A stretch of DNA of 64,000 bases from an uncultured Candidatus Melainabacteria bacterium (GCA_934717745.1 CAKUZB010000001.1:1-64000), one strand, 5' to 3'. Counted from the first letter of the stretch, positions 1 to 7,077 are shown. A program made the numbers and translations. Notes: generated from the sequence alone by a model not told the origin.

Positions 1-35
1 TATGTTAACAAATGTAACAAAACATGCTAAAACCC

Positions 36-62
36 TAAAGTAATCATGATTTTAGCCGATAT
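36..62 (+). promoter_or_regulatory. sigma-28 (FliA/SigD) type promoter
   Basis: TAAAGTAA at 36-43, an 11-nt spacer, then GCCGATAT at 55-62. This fits the known flagellar sigma consensus TAAAGTTT-N11-GCCGATAA in both boxes and in spacing. The predicted start lies about 35-40 nt before the ATG at 106. It is the clearest class-III flagellar promoter in the window and is the main reason to link the downstream gene to motility. Confidence 0.7.
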
Positions 63-105
63 ATATAACGTAAGGTTAGGAAATCTGTCATAAGGAGAAA
101 CGCTT

Positions 106-723
106 ATGGGTATGTCAGCATCACAAGCAAGATTGTTAGCAATCACATCAAGAATGAACGACGTTGAGTTTAAATCTCAACAAATTTCAAATACAAAAAT
201 TCGTTTGGCAGATGAATCTGAACAAGTGGCAAACGATTATACAAAAGCATTGAATAAACAAAAATATACTTATACAAACTATAGTAGTGGTAAAGCCGTA
301 AAAATGGATTTAAACTCAACAAATATGGTAAACTCTGGATTTACCTTAAAAGCAAGAGATTCAAAAACAACAGTTCCAACAAATTATTCAGCAGCAGAAT
401 TGTATGAGATGATTGAATCAGGTCAATTCTACCTTGAAGGAACAATATCATCAACAACAGCAGATGGTGTAACAACATCTAAAAAAGGTGAAGTGTCAGT
501 GTCATCAAATACACAATTAGCAATCGAATCAGATACATATGAATTAGCAAAAGCAGAAGCAGAATATAATTCTAAAACTGCTAAAATCAATAACAAAGAA
601 AAATTATTGGATAATGATTTAAAAGCATTGGATACAGAACACAGTGCATTGAATACAGAAATGGATTCAGTAAAATCATTAATCAAAGATAACGTAGATA
701 AAACATTCAACTTATTCTCATAA
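106..723 (+). CDS. flagellar axial-like protein, unnamed family (MGMSASQAR type)
   Basis: Protein of 205 residues with no family name that I recognise. The N-terminal 45 residues (starting MGMSASQARLL) and the C-terminal 60 (with LDTEH near residue 175) are helical and Gln/Asn-rich, and they flank a Ser/Thr-rich variable middle (about 75-145). That layout, with terminal helices meant to pack together, is the one used by flagellin and hook-type axial proteins. There is no signal peptide. The same two ends recur in the genes at 28288-29298 and 29489-30484. The start is fixed by AAGGAG at 92-97. A sigma-28 type promoter lies just upstream and a terminator just downstream, so it is probably a single-gene late flagellar transcript. 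The axial role is inference; it could be a motility-linked coiled-coil protein of another kind. Confidence 0.7.
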   Translation: MGMSASQARLLAITSRMNDVEFKSQQISNTKIRLADESEQVANDYTKALNKQKYTYTNYSSGKAVKMDLNSTNMVNSGFTLKARDSKTTVPTNYSAAELYEMIESGQFYLEGTISSTTADGVTTSKKGEVSVSSNTQLAIESDTYELAKAEAEYNSKTAKINNKEKLLDNDLKALDTEHSALNTEMDSVKSLIKDNVDKTFNLFS

Positions 724-775
724 TAGTTGAACAAAAGTTTCCTTATTTCCTAACCTATACACAAATTTTACTAAA

Positions 776-799
776 CACCTCTCAGAGGTGTTTTTTTTT
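776..799 (+). terminator. intrinsic terminator, copy 1
   Basis: Stem CACCTC/GAGGTG with a 3-nt loop at 776-790, followed by nine T. It ends the transcript of the axial-like gene at 106-723. Confidence 0.85.
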
Positions 800-824
800 A
801 GGTCAGGAAATAAGGATAATTATA

Positions 825-868
825 CCTCTCGCAAAACTTGACATTAAGTCAACTTTTGCTCGGCAGAG
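825..868 (+). repeat. dispersed palindromic repeat, copy 1
   Basis: About 44 bp. Contains GCAAAACTTGAC and GTCAACTTTTGC around a 5-nt loop (12-bp stem, one mismatch), flanked by CCTCTC on the left and TCGGCAGAG on the right. Copies also lie at 944-987 and, inverted, at 28176-28219. Confidence 0.8.
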
Positions 869-891
869 TCCTATACACAAATTTTACAAAG

Positions 892-918
892 CACCTCTCA
901 GAGGTGTGTTTTTTTTTT
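892..918 (+). terminator. intrinsic terminator, copy 2
   Basis: Same hairpin (892-906) followed by TG and ten T, in the second tandem unit. No gene lies between it and copy 1, so it is redundant for termination. Confidence 0.75.
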
Positions 919-943
919 AGGTCAGGAAATAAGGATAATTACA

Positions 944-987
944 CCTCTCGCAAAACTTGACATTAAGTCAACTTTTGCTCGGCAGAG
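944..987 (+). repeat. dispersed palindromic repeat, copy 2
   Basis: Identical to copy 1 over its whole length. It lies in the second tandem unit, between terminator copies 2 and 3. Confidence 0.8.
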
Positions 988-1010
988 TCCTATACACAAA
1001 TTTTACAAAG

Positions 1011-1032
1011 CACCTCTCTGAGGTGTTTTTTT
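1011..1032 (+). terminator. intrinsic terminator, copy 3
   Basis: CACCTC-TCT-GAGGTG followed by seven T in the third, truncated unit. The loop differs from the other copies by one base while the stem is kept. Confidence 0.75.
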
Positions 1033-1146
1033 AGGTCAGGAAATAAGAACAATTAACCCTCTCTCAAACATATATTTCTTGAAACTCAATAATAACGTAC
1101 ATAGGCAATAAAAATATCAAAAAATACTTAATATAAATACAGTTAA

Positions 1147-1172
1147 ATAATGCTGTAAAAATACAGCATTAT
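1147..1172. other. perfect 11-bp hairpin in a long non-coding region
   Basis: ATAATGCTGTA and TACAGCATTAT around a 4-A loop. Neither side has a T-run, so it is not an ordinary terminator. It lies in the 616-bp interval 724-1339, which otherwise holds only the terminator repeats and AT-rich sequence. It may be part of an RNA or a protein-binding site. Confidence 0.5.
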
Positions 1173-1271
1173 GTAAAATAAAAATCAAAAACAAACTCAA
1201 CACATTTTTGAACGTCAATAAAGACGGGCAAATGCACCTTTGTGTTAAGTTTTGTTAACCTGTATTATTCA

Positions 1272-1339
1272 AAAAAAGCAATTTTTTTAGAAAAAAATTC
1301 TTTATATAAGTACGAGAGCAAGAGAGGATTTTTTAAAAG
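1272..1339 (+). promoter_or_regulatory. conserved 5' leader shared with the small gene at 59626
   Basis: This leader matches the one at 59553-59625 in order and spacing: GCAATTTTTT, then an A-rich run with CTTTATA, then CAAGAGAGGAT directly before TTTTAAA and the ATG. The proteins that follow are unrelated, so the leader itself is what is conserved. GAGAGG is the likely ribosome binding site. Confidence 0.7.
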
Positions 1340-1504
1340 ATGTCAATGTTATTTTCACAAGTTGCAGCAGACGCTTACAAAACATCAACTCAAGCAATCA
1401 ACACAGAAGCAAGAAAAGACAAAAGAGCAAACTCATTAAAAGGTATCATGAAAGAATCTTTCTTCCACGGTGCATCATTCATGGGTTCTAACTTCATCGC
1501 ATAA
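1340..1504 (+). CDS. 54-residue small protein of unknown function
   Basis: I do not recognise this protein. It begins MSMLFSQVAADAYKTSTQA and ends GSNFIA; it is Lys/Ala-rich with a helical middle and has no signal peptide or clear membrane segment. Support for a real gene: a purine-rich ribosome site (AGAGAGG at 1321-1327), codon use like its neighbours, and a leader plus 3' element that are both repeated around the small gene at 59626-59829. A 160-nt 3' UTR with a CT-repeat follows, then a terminator at 1680. Overlapping longer frames here use poor codons and have no ribosome site. Confidence 0.65.
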   Translation: MSMLFSQVAADAYKTSTQAINTEARKDKRANSLKGIMKESFFHGASFMGSNFIA

Positions 1505-1619
1505 TTTGAATTTTTTAAAAAATGAGCGAAGCGAAATGCTTACGCAAAATTCAATAATAAATAAAAAAACAACAAAACAAAAAACACTCACTCGCACTCA
1601 AAACAATAATCAAACGATT

Positions 1620-1664
1620 AAAAAAAAGATTTTAAAAATAATTTATACTCTCTCTCTCAATTAT
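1620..1664 (+). other. 3' UTR element with CT-repeat, shared with 59877-59916
   Basis: A-rich run, GATTTT, then TTATACTCTCTCTCTC and AATTATTA. The same order (A-run, GATTTT, TTATACTCTCTCTC, TTAATAT) follows the small gene at 59626. The CT-repeat at 1648-1658 is complementary to AGAGAG in the leader of this gene (1321-1326). Confidence 0.6.
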
Positions 1665-1679
1665 TAATTCAAAATTTAG

Positions 1680-1704
1680 CCACCCAACGGGTGGTTTTTC
1701 TTTT
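1680..1704 (+). terminator. intrinsic terminator of the small gene at 1340
   Basis: CCACCC-AAC-GGGTGG (1680-1694) followed by TTTTTCTTTT. Confidence 0.85.
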
Positions 1705-1763
1705 GAAATTTGTGTATTTAAAATATCCTCTTAATCGTTGGTTACAAAAGACTAAAAGTATGC

Positions 1764-1769
1764 GATAAT
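1764..1769 (+). promoter_or_regulatory. extended -10 box 6 nt before ATG (leaderless mRNA)
   Basis: TGC-GATAAT with the T of GATAAT at 1769 and the ATG at 1776. A normal start 7 nt beyond the -10 box would fall on the A of the ATG. No ribosome binding site is present. Confidence 0.6.
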
Positions 1770-1775
1770 GGGCTT

Positions 1776-2042
1776 ATGCTTAAACATTTGTCGAGAGAAA
1801 CTTTAATACAAATTTGTGTAATACTGGTTATATTGTTTGCAAGTTGTTGTTATAATTTGATAGGAATTATATTACCAAAGGAAGTTGAGCAAATAATTTT
1901 GTTTGGACTTTCCGGAATATTATTTTGTTCAATGTTGTATTTATTAAATTCTCAGGATAAATTATGGAAAAAATTTGTTCTAAGTTTTATTTTTGCGATA
2001 TTATATAAATTTATTCTTAATTTATTTTGTTATAATTGGTAA
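1776..2042 (+). CDS. small inner-membrane protein, unknown
   Basis: 88 residues with three likely membrane segments: about 9-31 (Ile/Val/Leu-rich, with CC at 24-25), 38-57, and 66-85. The short charged linker at 58-66 (SQDKLWKKF) separates the second and third. No motif ties it to a known family. It has its own promoter that would give a leaderless transcript, and it is a single gene between the terminator at 1680 and the opposed tRNA/rpaB unit. Function unknown. Confidence 0.6.
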   Translation: MLKHLSRETLIQICVILVILFASCCYNLIGIILPKEVEQIILFGLSGILFCSMLYLLNSQDKLWKKFVLSFIFAILYKFILNLFCYNW

Positions 2043-2060
2043 TTTTTATTAATATGAGCA

Positions 2061-2086
2061 ATAAAAAAGACCTCTTTCGAGGTCTT
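2061..2086 (-). terminator. terminator after tRNA-His
   Basis: Stem AAGACCTC/GAGGTCTT (8 bp) with loop TTTC; read on the minus strand it is followed by six T. It sits 10 nt beyond the 3' end of the tRNA. The plus side lacks a T-run. Confidence 0.8.
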
Positions 2087-2095
2087 AAAATTTAA

Positions 2096-2172
2096 TGGGG
2101 CGGATGATGGGACTCGAACCCATGCATATCGGAACCACAATCCGAGGTCTTAACCACTTGACGACACCCGCC
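2096..2172 (-). tRNA. tRNA-His (anticodon GTG)
   Basis: Full cloverleaf on the minus strand. Acceptor stem GCGGGTG/CATCCGC, with an encoded extra G before position 1 facing C73, which is the identity mark of tRNA-His. Anticodon stem TCGGA/TCCGA with loop TTGTGGT gives GTG. T-arm ATGGGTTCGAGTCCCAT. The 3' CCA is encoded. It lies 32 nt after rpaB on the same strand and is followed by a terminator, so it may be made both from its own promoter and by read-through from rpaB. Confidence 0.95.
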
Positions 2173-2203
2173 ACCGATATTTCTTTTTTATTCTTTTTCT
2201 TGA

Positions 2204-2950
2204 TTAATTTATTCTTTGGAACATATAACCGATGCCACGTGCTGTTAATATTAATTCCGGATTTGCAGGATCTGATTCCAATTTAGAACGTAATCTTGAT
2301 ATGTGAACATCTACTACACGTGTGTCAATTCTGTGATCCGGTGGGTATGCCCATACATGTTGCAATATTTCGTTTCTTGAATATGCTTGACCTGAATTGT
2401 TTACAAGTAATTCTAACAAACTGAATTCCATTCCTGTTAATCTGATTCGTTCATTCTTTCTGAATACTTGTCTTCTCGCTGTATCAATTTTTATGTTACC
2501 TGTTGTAATAACGTTTTTAGTAACTTTTCCTGTTGGAACAATTGCTTCACGATTATTTGTTCTTCTTAATACCGCTTTTACACGTGCTTCCAATTCTTTT
2601 GGACTGAATGGCTTGATTACATAATCGTCTGCACCTAATTCTAAGCCTGTAATTCTTTCTGATACATCTCCTAAGGCTGTTAAGATAATAATCGGAACAT
2701 CTGAAGTTCTTCTGATTTCTCTCGTAACTCCGTAACCGTCTACTTTTGGCATCATTACATCTAATACTACTAAATCAGGATTACTTTTATTAAATGCGTT
2801 GATTGCTTCTTCGCCATCTTCTGCTACAACAACGTCATAGCCTACCATTTTTAAACGTGTTTCTAATATTCTTCTGATACTTGCTTCGTCGTCAGCGACT
2901 AAGATTCGTTGACGGTCTTCAGTTTCATTTTGCATTTCAGCGTCTGTCAT
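2204..2950 (-). CDS. rpaB: OmpR-family response regulator, RpaB-like
   Basis: 248 residues. Receiver domain (about 14-127) with acidic pair D20/D21, phospho-acceptor D64 in VLDVMMPK, T91 and K113; winged-helix DNA-binding domain about 145-245. The run from DDEASIRRILETRL to GLELGADDYV is almost identical to cyanobacterial RpaB (ycf27), an essential regulator that in Cyanobacteria controls high-light and photosystem genes and couples to the circadian output. Start set by AAGGAAA 8 nt upstream. No histidine kinase is adjacent. Its target genes here must differ from those in phototrophs, since photosystem genes would be absent. The orthology is firm; the regulon is unknown. Confidence 0.9.
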   Translation of the reverse strand: MTDAEMQNETEDRQRILVADDEASIRRILETRLKMVGYDVVVAEDGEEAINAFNKSNPDLVVLDVMMPKVDGYGVTREIRRTSDVPIIILTALGDVSERITGLELGADDYVIKPFSPKELEARVKAVLRRTNNREAIVPTGKVTKNVITTGNIKIDTARRQVFRKNERIRLTGMEFSLLELLVNNSGQAYSRNEILQHVWAYPPDHRIDTRVVDVHISRLRSKLESDPANPELILTARGIGYMFQRIN

Positions 2951-3096
2951 TGTGTTTTCCTTACGTTTTCTAAACTACTAAATAAATTCTAAATTTTTAT
3001 TGTTAATATAAATTTATTTTTATAAATATATCTTAATCTAAGCATGAAATAAATGCAAGCATAAATTTTAAAAATTTTTGAAAACCTTGATTATTC

Positions 3097-3825
3097 TTAT
3101 TTATTGCTTACTAATTGCTTGAAAGCCTCAAAGTCTTTAATCGTGTCAATACCCACCGGTCTATCATTTACAATTGATGTTTTTATCTTCATGCCCATTT
3201 GCAAGGCTCTTAATTGTTCTAAACTTTCTGAAATTTCTAGCGAAGTTCTTTCTGAGGTTGTCATTTTTGTTAAGGCCTCTTTTGTATAACCATAAATTCC
3301 TATATGTCCGTAAAATGGTGATGGATTTTCGTTTCTTTCAAATGGAATTTTTGAACGTGAGAAATATAATGCAAATCCGTTATTGTCAATTACACATTTT
3401 ACTAAGTTTGGATTATCTGCTTCTGCTTTTTCTTTGATTGGGCATATCAAAGTTGAAATATCTGCGTTGTGGTTTTTAACTCCATCAATTACTGCTTCAA
3501 TATGTTCTTCTTTTATCATCGGTTCATCACCTTGAAGATTAATTATATATTCAAATTCAGGATGTCTGTCAGCCACTTCTTTTATTCTGTCGCTTCCGCA
3601 TTTGTGGCTAACAGATGTCATTTCAACTTCTCCACCGAATGATTTTACTGTATCAAAAATTCTTTCATCATCTGTTGCAACAATTACACTATCGACGTCT
3701 TTAACTGTTTTTGCTTTTTCGTAAACCCATTGAATAATTGGTTTGTCGTTAACTTTTAAAAGCGGTTTTCCTTCTAATCTGCTAGAACCGTATCTTGCAG
3801 GTATTATAATTGCTGTTTTATTCAT
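3097..3825 (-). CDS. kdsB: 3-deoxy-manno-octulosonate cytidylyltransferase (CMP-KDO synthetase)
   Basis: 242 residues. Activates KDO with CTP to make CMP-KDO for the inner core of lipopolysaccharide; cytosolic. The nucleotide-binding N-terminus IIIPARYGSSRLEGKPL and the LQGDEPMI motif near residue 97-104 are diagnostic. Normal length. GAAGGT upstream of the ATG gives the ribosome site. It is the last gene of a minus-strand run (accD-accA-prmA-unknown-kdsB) and implies that the cell makes LPS with an outer membrane, agreeing with the TolC-type channel at 16508. Confidence 0.93.
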   Translation of the reverse strand: MNKTAIIIPARYGSSRLEGKPLLKVNDKPIIQWVYEKAKTVKDVDSVIVATDDERIFDTVKSFGGEVEMTSVSHKCGSDRIKEVADRHPEFEYIINLQGDEPMIKEEHIEAVIDGVKNHNADISTLICPIKEKAEADNPNLVKCVIDNNGFALYFSRSKIPFERNENPSPFYGHIGIYGYTKEALTKMTTSERTSLEISESLEQLRALQMGMKIKTSIVNDRPVGIDTIKDFEAFKQLVSNK

Positions 3826-3877
3826 TTTATACCTTCTTTTTTTATATTTTTACAACAAAAGTTTATCACAAAAAGAA

Positions 3878-4339
3878 TTAATTATTGCCAATCCAGTCTT
3901 TGATTAGTTTGTGTTTCAATCCAACTTCCATTGTGTATTGTTTGTCATTTTTTATAATCGAAAAGTATGAGAAAAAGCCTTTTTTACTAAATTCGCATTC
4001 GTTTTTTCTAAAAATTTCTGCATATTTATTCAAAAAAGTTATAACTATACAATCAGGATATAAGTATAATTTAAAAAGAAATGGAAAACTTGAATGAAAA
4101 GTTTTAAATCCGTTAAAACATTTACTAATAAGGCTGTCTTTAACCTCAAAAACAGTAACATAATTAATAAAAAAAGAGGTTTGAGCATGTTGAAGTTGAG
4201 GTTTTACTTCTTCATAATTAAGTTTAAAATATTTTTCTGCTAAAGATTGAATTATATTTTTAACGACAAAGAAGATAAAGAATGCAAATATAAACGATAT
4301 AATAATCTCAAAAAATACGTAAGACTCTACATTATTCAA
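3878..4339 (-). CDS. membrane-anchored protein of unknown function
   Basis: 153 residues. One strongly hydrophobic segment at about 8-27 (FFEIIISFIFAFFIFFVVKN) is followed by a soluble domain of about 120 residues with many aromatic residues and alternating beta-like stretches. No known motif. Ribosome site AGGAG 10-12 nt before the ATG. It lies 9 nt after prmA and 52 nt before kdsB on the same strand, so it is probably co-transcribed. An envelope role is suggested only by position. Confidence 0.6.
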   Translation of the reverse strand: MNNVESYVFFEIIISFIFAFFIFFVVKNIIQSLAEKYFKLNYEEVKPQLQHAQTSFFINYVTVFEVKDSLISKCFNGFKTFHSSFPFLFKLYLYPDCIVITFLNKYAEIFRKNECEFSKKGFFSYFSIIKNDKQYTMEVGLKHKLIKDWIGNN

Positions 4340-4348
4340 AATTTTCTC

Positions 4349-5239
4349 CTATATTTTTACAACAAAAGATGTCCATTGGTCTTGTTGAATTTCTTCTACG
4401 ATTTTTAAATGTTCTCTTTCAATGGCTTTTAAGACAATTGGTGCTTTTTCTTGAAGAATACCACTTAAGGACATAATTCCATCGTCTTTAAGAATATTTT
4501 TTAAATCTCCCATTATGTCAAAAAGTACGTTATGAAGAATATTTGCACATACAAAATCATATTTTTTTGTAATTTTATCAGCAGAACCAAGTTCAAATGT
4601 GCAGTCTTCGTGATTTAATTTTGCATTTTCTTTTGCGACTTCAATTACTGTATCGTCTATATCGCAACCGTAGACTTCACTTGCACCCATTTTTTTTGCA
4701 AGAATTGATAAAATACCTGTACCCATGCCAATATCTGCCATTGATTTATTTGGCTTAAAATATTTATCTAACGCTTTCATGCAAAGTTGTGTTGTTTGAT
4801 GAGTACCTGTACCAAAAGCACAACCGGGGTCTAAGTTTATAACAATTTCGTTTGGTTTTTTTGAGTATTCAATCCAAGTCGGAACGACCGCAATATTTTC
4901 TGTAACGTGAGTTACGTCCCATTTTTCTTTCCACTTTTTAGACCAGTCTTCGTTTTCTTTAGTTTCAAATGTGTAATCCCAAGAACCAAGGTCTTCTTCG
5001 GTAAGTCCTCTTGATAGAAGAAGTTCTTTTTGTGCTTTTAGAATTTCGCCACAATTTGGAACTTCAGTTCTAATAAACGCTTTTAATGTTCCCTCTGTAG
5101 TGTCAATCATTTCAAGGTCTTTGTATTTTTCTTCAGCAAGGATAACACCCTCACAATCAAAGGCATTAAACAAAATGTCAGAAATTACATCTGACATTTT
5201 TGGATTTATTTTAAGGTTTAATTCATAGTAATTATTCAT
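4349..5239 (-). CDS. prmA: ribosomal protein L11 methyltransferase
   Basis: 296 residues, the usual length. Trimethylates ribosomal protein L11 using S-adenosylmethionine. The N-terminal alpha/beta domain recruits L11; the methyltransferase domain shows LDPGCAFGTGTHQTT (the PrmA signature), SAM motif I ADIGMGTGILSI and the catalytic-region motif ANILHNVL. It overlaps the accA stop by 8 nt, so its translation is coupled to accA. The grouping with acetyl-CoA carboxylase genes has no clear functional reason. Confidence 0.93.
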   Translation of the reverse strand: MNNYYELNLKINPKMSDVISDILFNAFDCEGVILAEEKYKDLEMIDTTEGTLKAFIRTEVPNCGEILKAQKELLLSRGLTEEDLGSWDYTFETKENEDWSKKWKEKWDVTHVTENIAVVPTWIEYSKKPNEIVINLDPGCAFGTGTHQTTQLCMKALDKYFKPNKSMADIGMGTGILSILAKKMGASEVYGCDIDDTVIEVAKENAKLNHEDCTFELGSADKITKKYDFVCANILHNVLFDIMGDLKNILKDDGIMSLSGILQEKAPIVLKAIEREHLKIVEEIQQDQWTSFVVKI

Positions 5240-6179
5240 GAATAAAACAACCCATTTTACGGTATTTATCGTATCTTTGAGAACGAAGTTTTTCCGGCGA
5301 CATTTTTGTGTATTTTTTCAAAGAAGAAAGAAGTTCTTTTTTAAGATTTTTTGCCATTTCTTCTTTGTTATTGTGAGCCCCACCGACAGGTTCTTTTACA
5401 CATTCATCAATAATTCCAAGTTCTAACAAATCACTTGCTGTAATTTTTAATGCGTTTGCAGCATCAGCGGCTTTAGTTGCATCTCTAAATAAAATAGACG
5501 CACAACCTTCCGGTGAAATTACTGTATAATAAGCAAATTCAAGCATTTTTACGTCATTTGCAACGGCCAAACCTAATGCACCACCGGAACATCCTTCACC
5601 GGTAATTACTGCGATTACCGGCACGTCAAGTTTTGCCATATCTCTAAGGTTTTGAGCGATTGCAATACCTTGACCGGTTTGTTCTGCTGTAATTCCAGGA
5701 TAAGCCCCAGGAGTATCAATTAATGTGATGATTGGTAGGTTAAATTTGTTGGCATGGTTAAATAAACGCATTGCTTTTTTGTAACCTTGAGGTTGTGGCA
5801 TACCGAAGTTGCATTCAAGGTTTTCTTTTGTTGTTGAGCCTTTTTGAGTACCAACAAACATTGCGTTGTAGTTGCCAATTTTACCGATACCGCCGATGAT
5901 TGCTCTATCGTCAGCACCTGCTCTATCACCATGCATTTCAATAAAATCTGTGCACATTAAGTTCATGTAATCTAAAAAGTTTGGTCTATTTGCGTGTCTT
6001 GCTATTTGCAATTTTTCAGAGGGCTTTAAGTTTGCATAGATTTCTTGTTGATATTCATTTGCTTGTTGTTCAAATTTTTCGATTTCTTCGCTTAAATCCA
6101 TTCCTGACTCCGCACTAATTTTCTTTAATTCTTCAATTTTTGTTTTGATTTCTACAAGTGGTTTTTCGAATTCAAACAT
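5232..6179 (-). CDS. accA: acetyl-CoA carboxylase carboxyltransferase, alpha subunit
   Basis: 315 residues. With AccD it moves the carboxyl group from biotin carboxyl carrier protein to acetyl-CoA, giving malonyl-CoA for fatty-acid synthesis. The crotonase-fold core has TLIDTPGAYPG, the GEGCSGGALGLA oxyanion motif and SPEGCASILFRD. Ribosome site GAGG 9-10 nt upstream. Follows accD after 13 nt and overlaps prmA by 8 nt: a tight operon in the order accD-accA-prmA. The biotin carrier and carboxylase (accB, accC) are not in the window. Confidence 0.95.
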   Translation of the reverse strand: MFEFEKPLVEIKTKIEELKKISAESGMDLSEEIEKFEQQANEYQQEIYANLKPSEKLQIARHANRPNFLDYMNLMCTDFIEMHGDRAGADDRAIIGGIGKIGNYNAMFVGTQKGSTTKENLECNFGMPQPQGYKKAMRLFNHANKFNLPIITLIDTPGAYPGITAEQTGQGIAIAQNLRDMAKLDVPVIAVITGEGCSGGALGLAVANDVKMLEFAYYTVISPEGCASILFRDATKAADAANALKITASDLLELGIIDECVKEPVGGAHNNKEEMAKNLKKELLSSLKKYTKMSPEKLRSQRYDKYRKMGCFIHE

Positions 6180-6192
6180 AATTTTTTCCTCA

Positions 6193-7077
6193 TTATTCTT
6201 CTACAGGTACAGAGTAGCCATGTATATCAAATATTTTTGTTAAGTTATCTCTTAAGTCTTTTCTTTTTGAAATAATGTCGATTTGACCATATTTTAAAAG
6301 GTATTCGGCAGTTTGGAAGCCTGATGGTAATTTTTGGCGGATAGTTTGTTCAATAACACGTCTTCCTGCAAAACCAATTCTTGCTCCTTGTTCTGCGATA
6401 ATAATATCGCCTAAAGTTCCAAAACTTGCAGTAACACCACCATAAGTAGGTTCTGTTAACAAGCAGATGTAAAGAACTTTTGCTTCGTCCATTTTTGCAC
6501 AAGCACAAGAAGTTTTCGCCATTTGCATAAGGCTTAATGCACTTTCTTGCATTCTTGCACCACCTGATGAAGTGATAGCAAGCATTGGAAGATTTCTTTC
6601 AACGGCTTCTTCCATCATTTTTGTAACTTTTTCACCTACAACGCTACCCATAGAACCACCCATGAATTCAAAATCCATGATTGCTGTTGCAACTTCGTAA
6701 CCGTTGATTTTGCCGATACCGGTAATAACTGCATCTTCAAGATTTGTTTTTTGTTTCGCCTCTTTTAGGCGGTCTTTATAAGGTTCTGTATCTGTGAAAT
6801 TCAATGGGTCAGTAGGAAGAATTCTGCTAAACATTTCAACGAAACTATTTTCATCAAAAAGTTGTTTAATTCTTTCTCTTGCACCTATTCTGAAATGGTA
6901 ATCACATTGTGGACATACCATTAAATTTTCTTCTAAATCTTTATTTGTTATTTGAGCACCACAATGAACACATTTTGTCCACAACCCCGGGAATGTAATG
7001 TTTTCTACTTTTACTTCGGTTGTACGACGTTCAATTTGTGCTTCTTTACGTTTATCAAACCATTCTTGAATACTCAT
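6193..7077 (-). CDS. accD: acetyl-CoA carboxylase carboxyltransferase, beta subunit
   Basis: 294 residues. Partner of AccA in the carboxyltransferase. Starts MSIQEWFDKRK as in other AccD proteins; a four-cysteine zinc ribbon (CVHC...CPQC, about 36-58) precedes the crotonase domain with TSSGGARMQE and the GGVTASF motif. GAGG precedes the ATG. First gene of the accD-accA-prmA group; an AT-rich 98-bp gap separates it from the protease gene upstream. Confidence 0.95.
   Translation of the reverse strand: MSIQEWFDKRKEAQIERRTTEVKVENITFPGLWTKCVHCGAQITNKDLEENLMVCPQCDYHFRIGARERIKQLFDENSFVEMFSRILPTDPLNFTDTEPYKDRLKEAKQKTNLEDAVITGIGKINGYEVATAIMDFEFMGGSMGSVVGEKVTKMMEEAVERNLPMLAITSSGGARMQESALSLMQMAKTSCACAKMDEAKVLYICLLTEPTYGGVTASFGTLGDIIIAEQGARIGFAGRRVIEQTIRQKLPSGFQTAEYLLKYGQIDIISKRKDLRDNLTKIFDIHGYSVPVEE

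Larger units (their letters stand above)
740..1047 (+). repeat. three tandem repeats of about 117 bp, each carrying a terminator hairpin
   Basis: Near-identical units begin at 754, 870 and 989 (periods 116 and 119 bp; the third is cut short at about 1047). Each begins CCTATACACAAATTTTAC, contains a CACCTC...GAGGTG hairpin with a T-run, then GGTCAGGAAATAAGRA. Units 1 and 2 continue into the dispersed inverted repeat listed separately. A 16-nt arm at 740-755 is complementary (15 of 16) to 801-816, so the first terminator sits inside a larger stem. There is no open reading frame inside. Confidence 0.85.

Noticed and set aside
754..1047. Possible CRISPR array
   Set aside because: Only three long units of about 117 bp with no unique spacers; each holds a terminator; no cas genes.
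1210..1250. Possible cyclic di-GMP riboswitch (GACGGGCAAATGCACC)
   Set aside because: A few bases resemble GEMM signatures but the required order of conserved motifs and stems cannot be drawn.
1242..1667. Two 65-residue frames at 1242-1439 and 1470-1667
   Set aside because: They overlap the 54-residue gene in other frames or lie in its 3' UTR, have poor composition (Lys/Gln/Thr runs from A-rich DNA) and no ribosome site.
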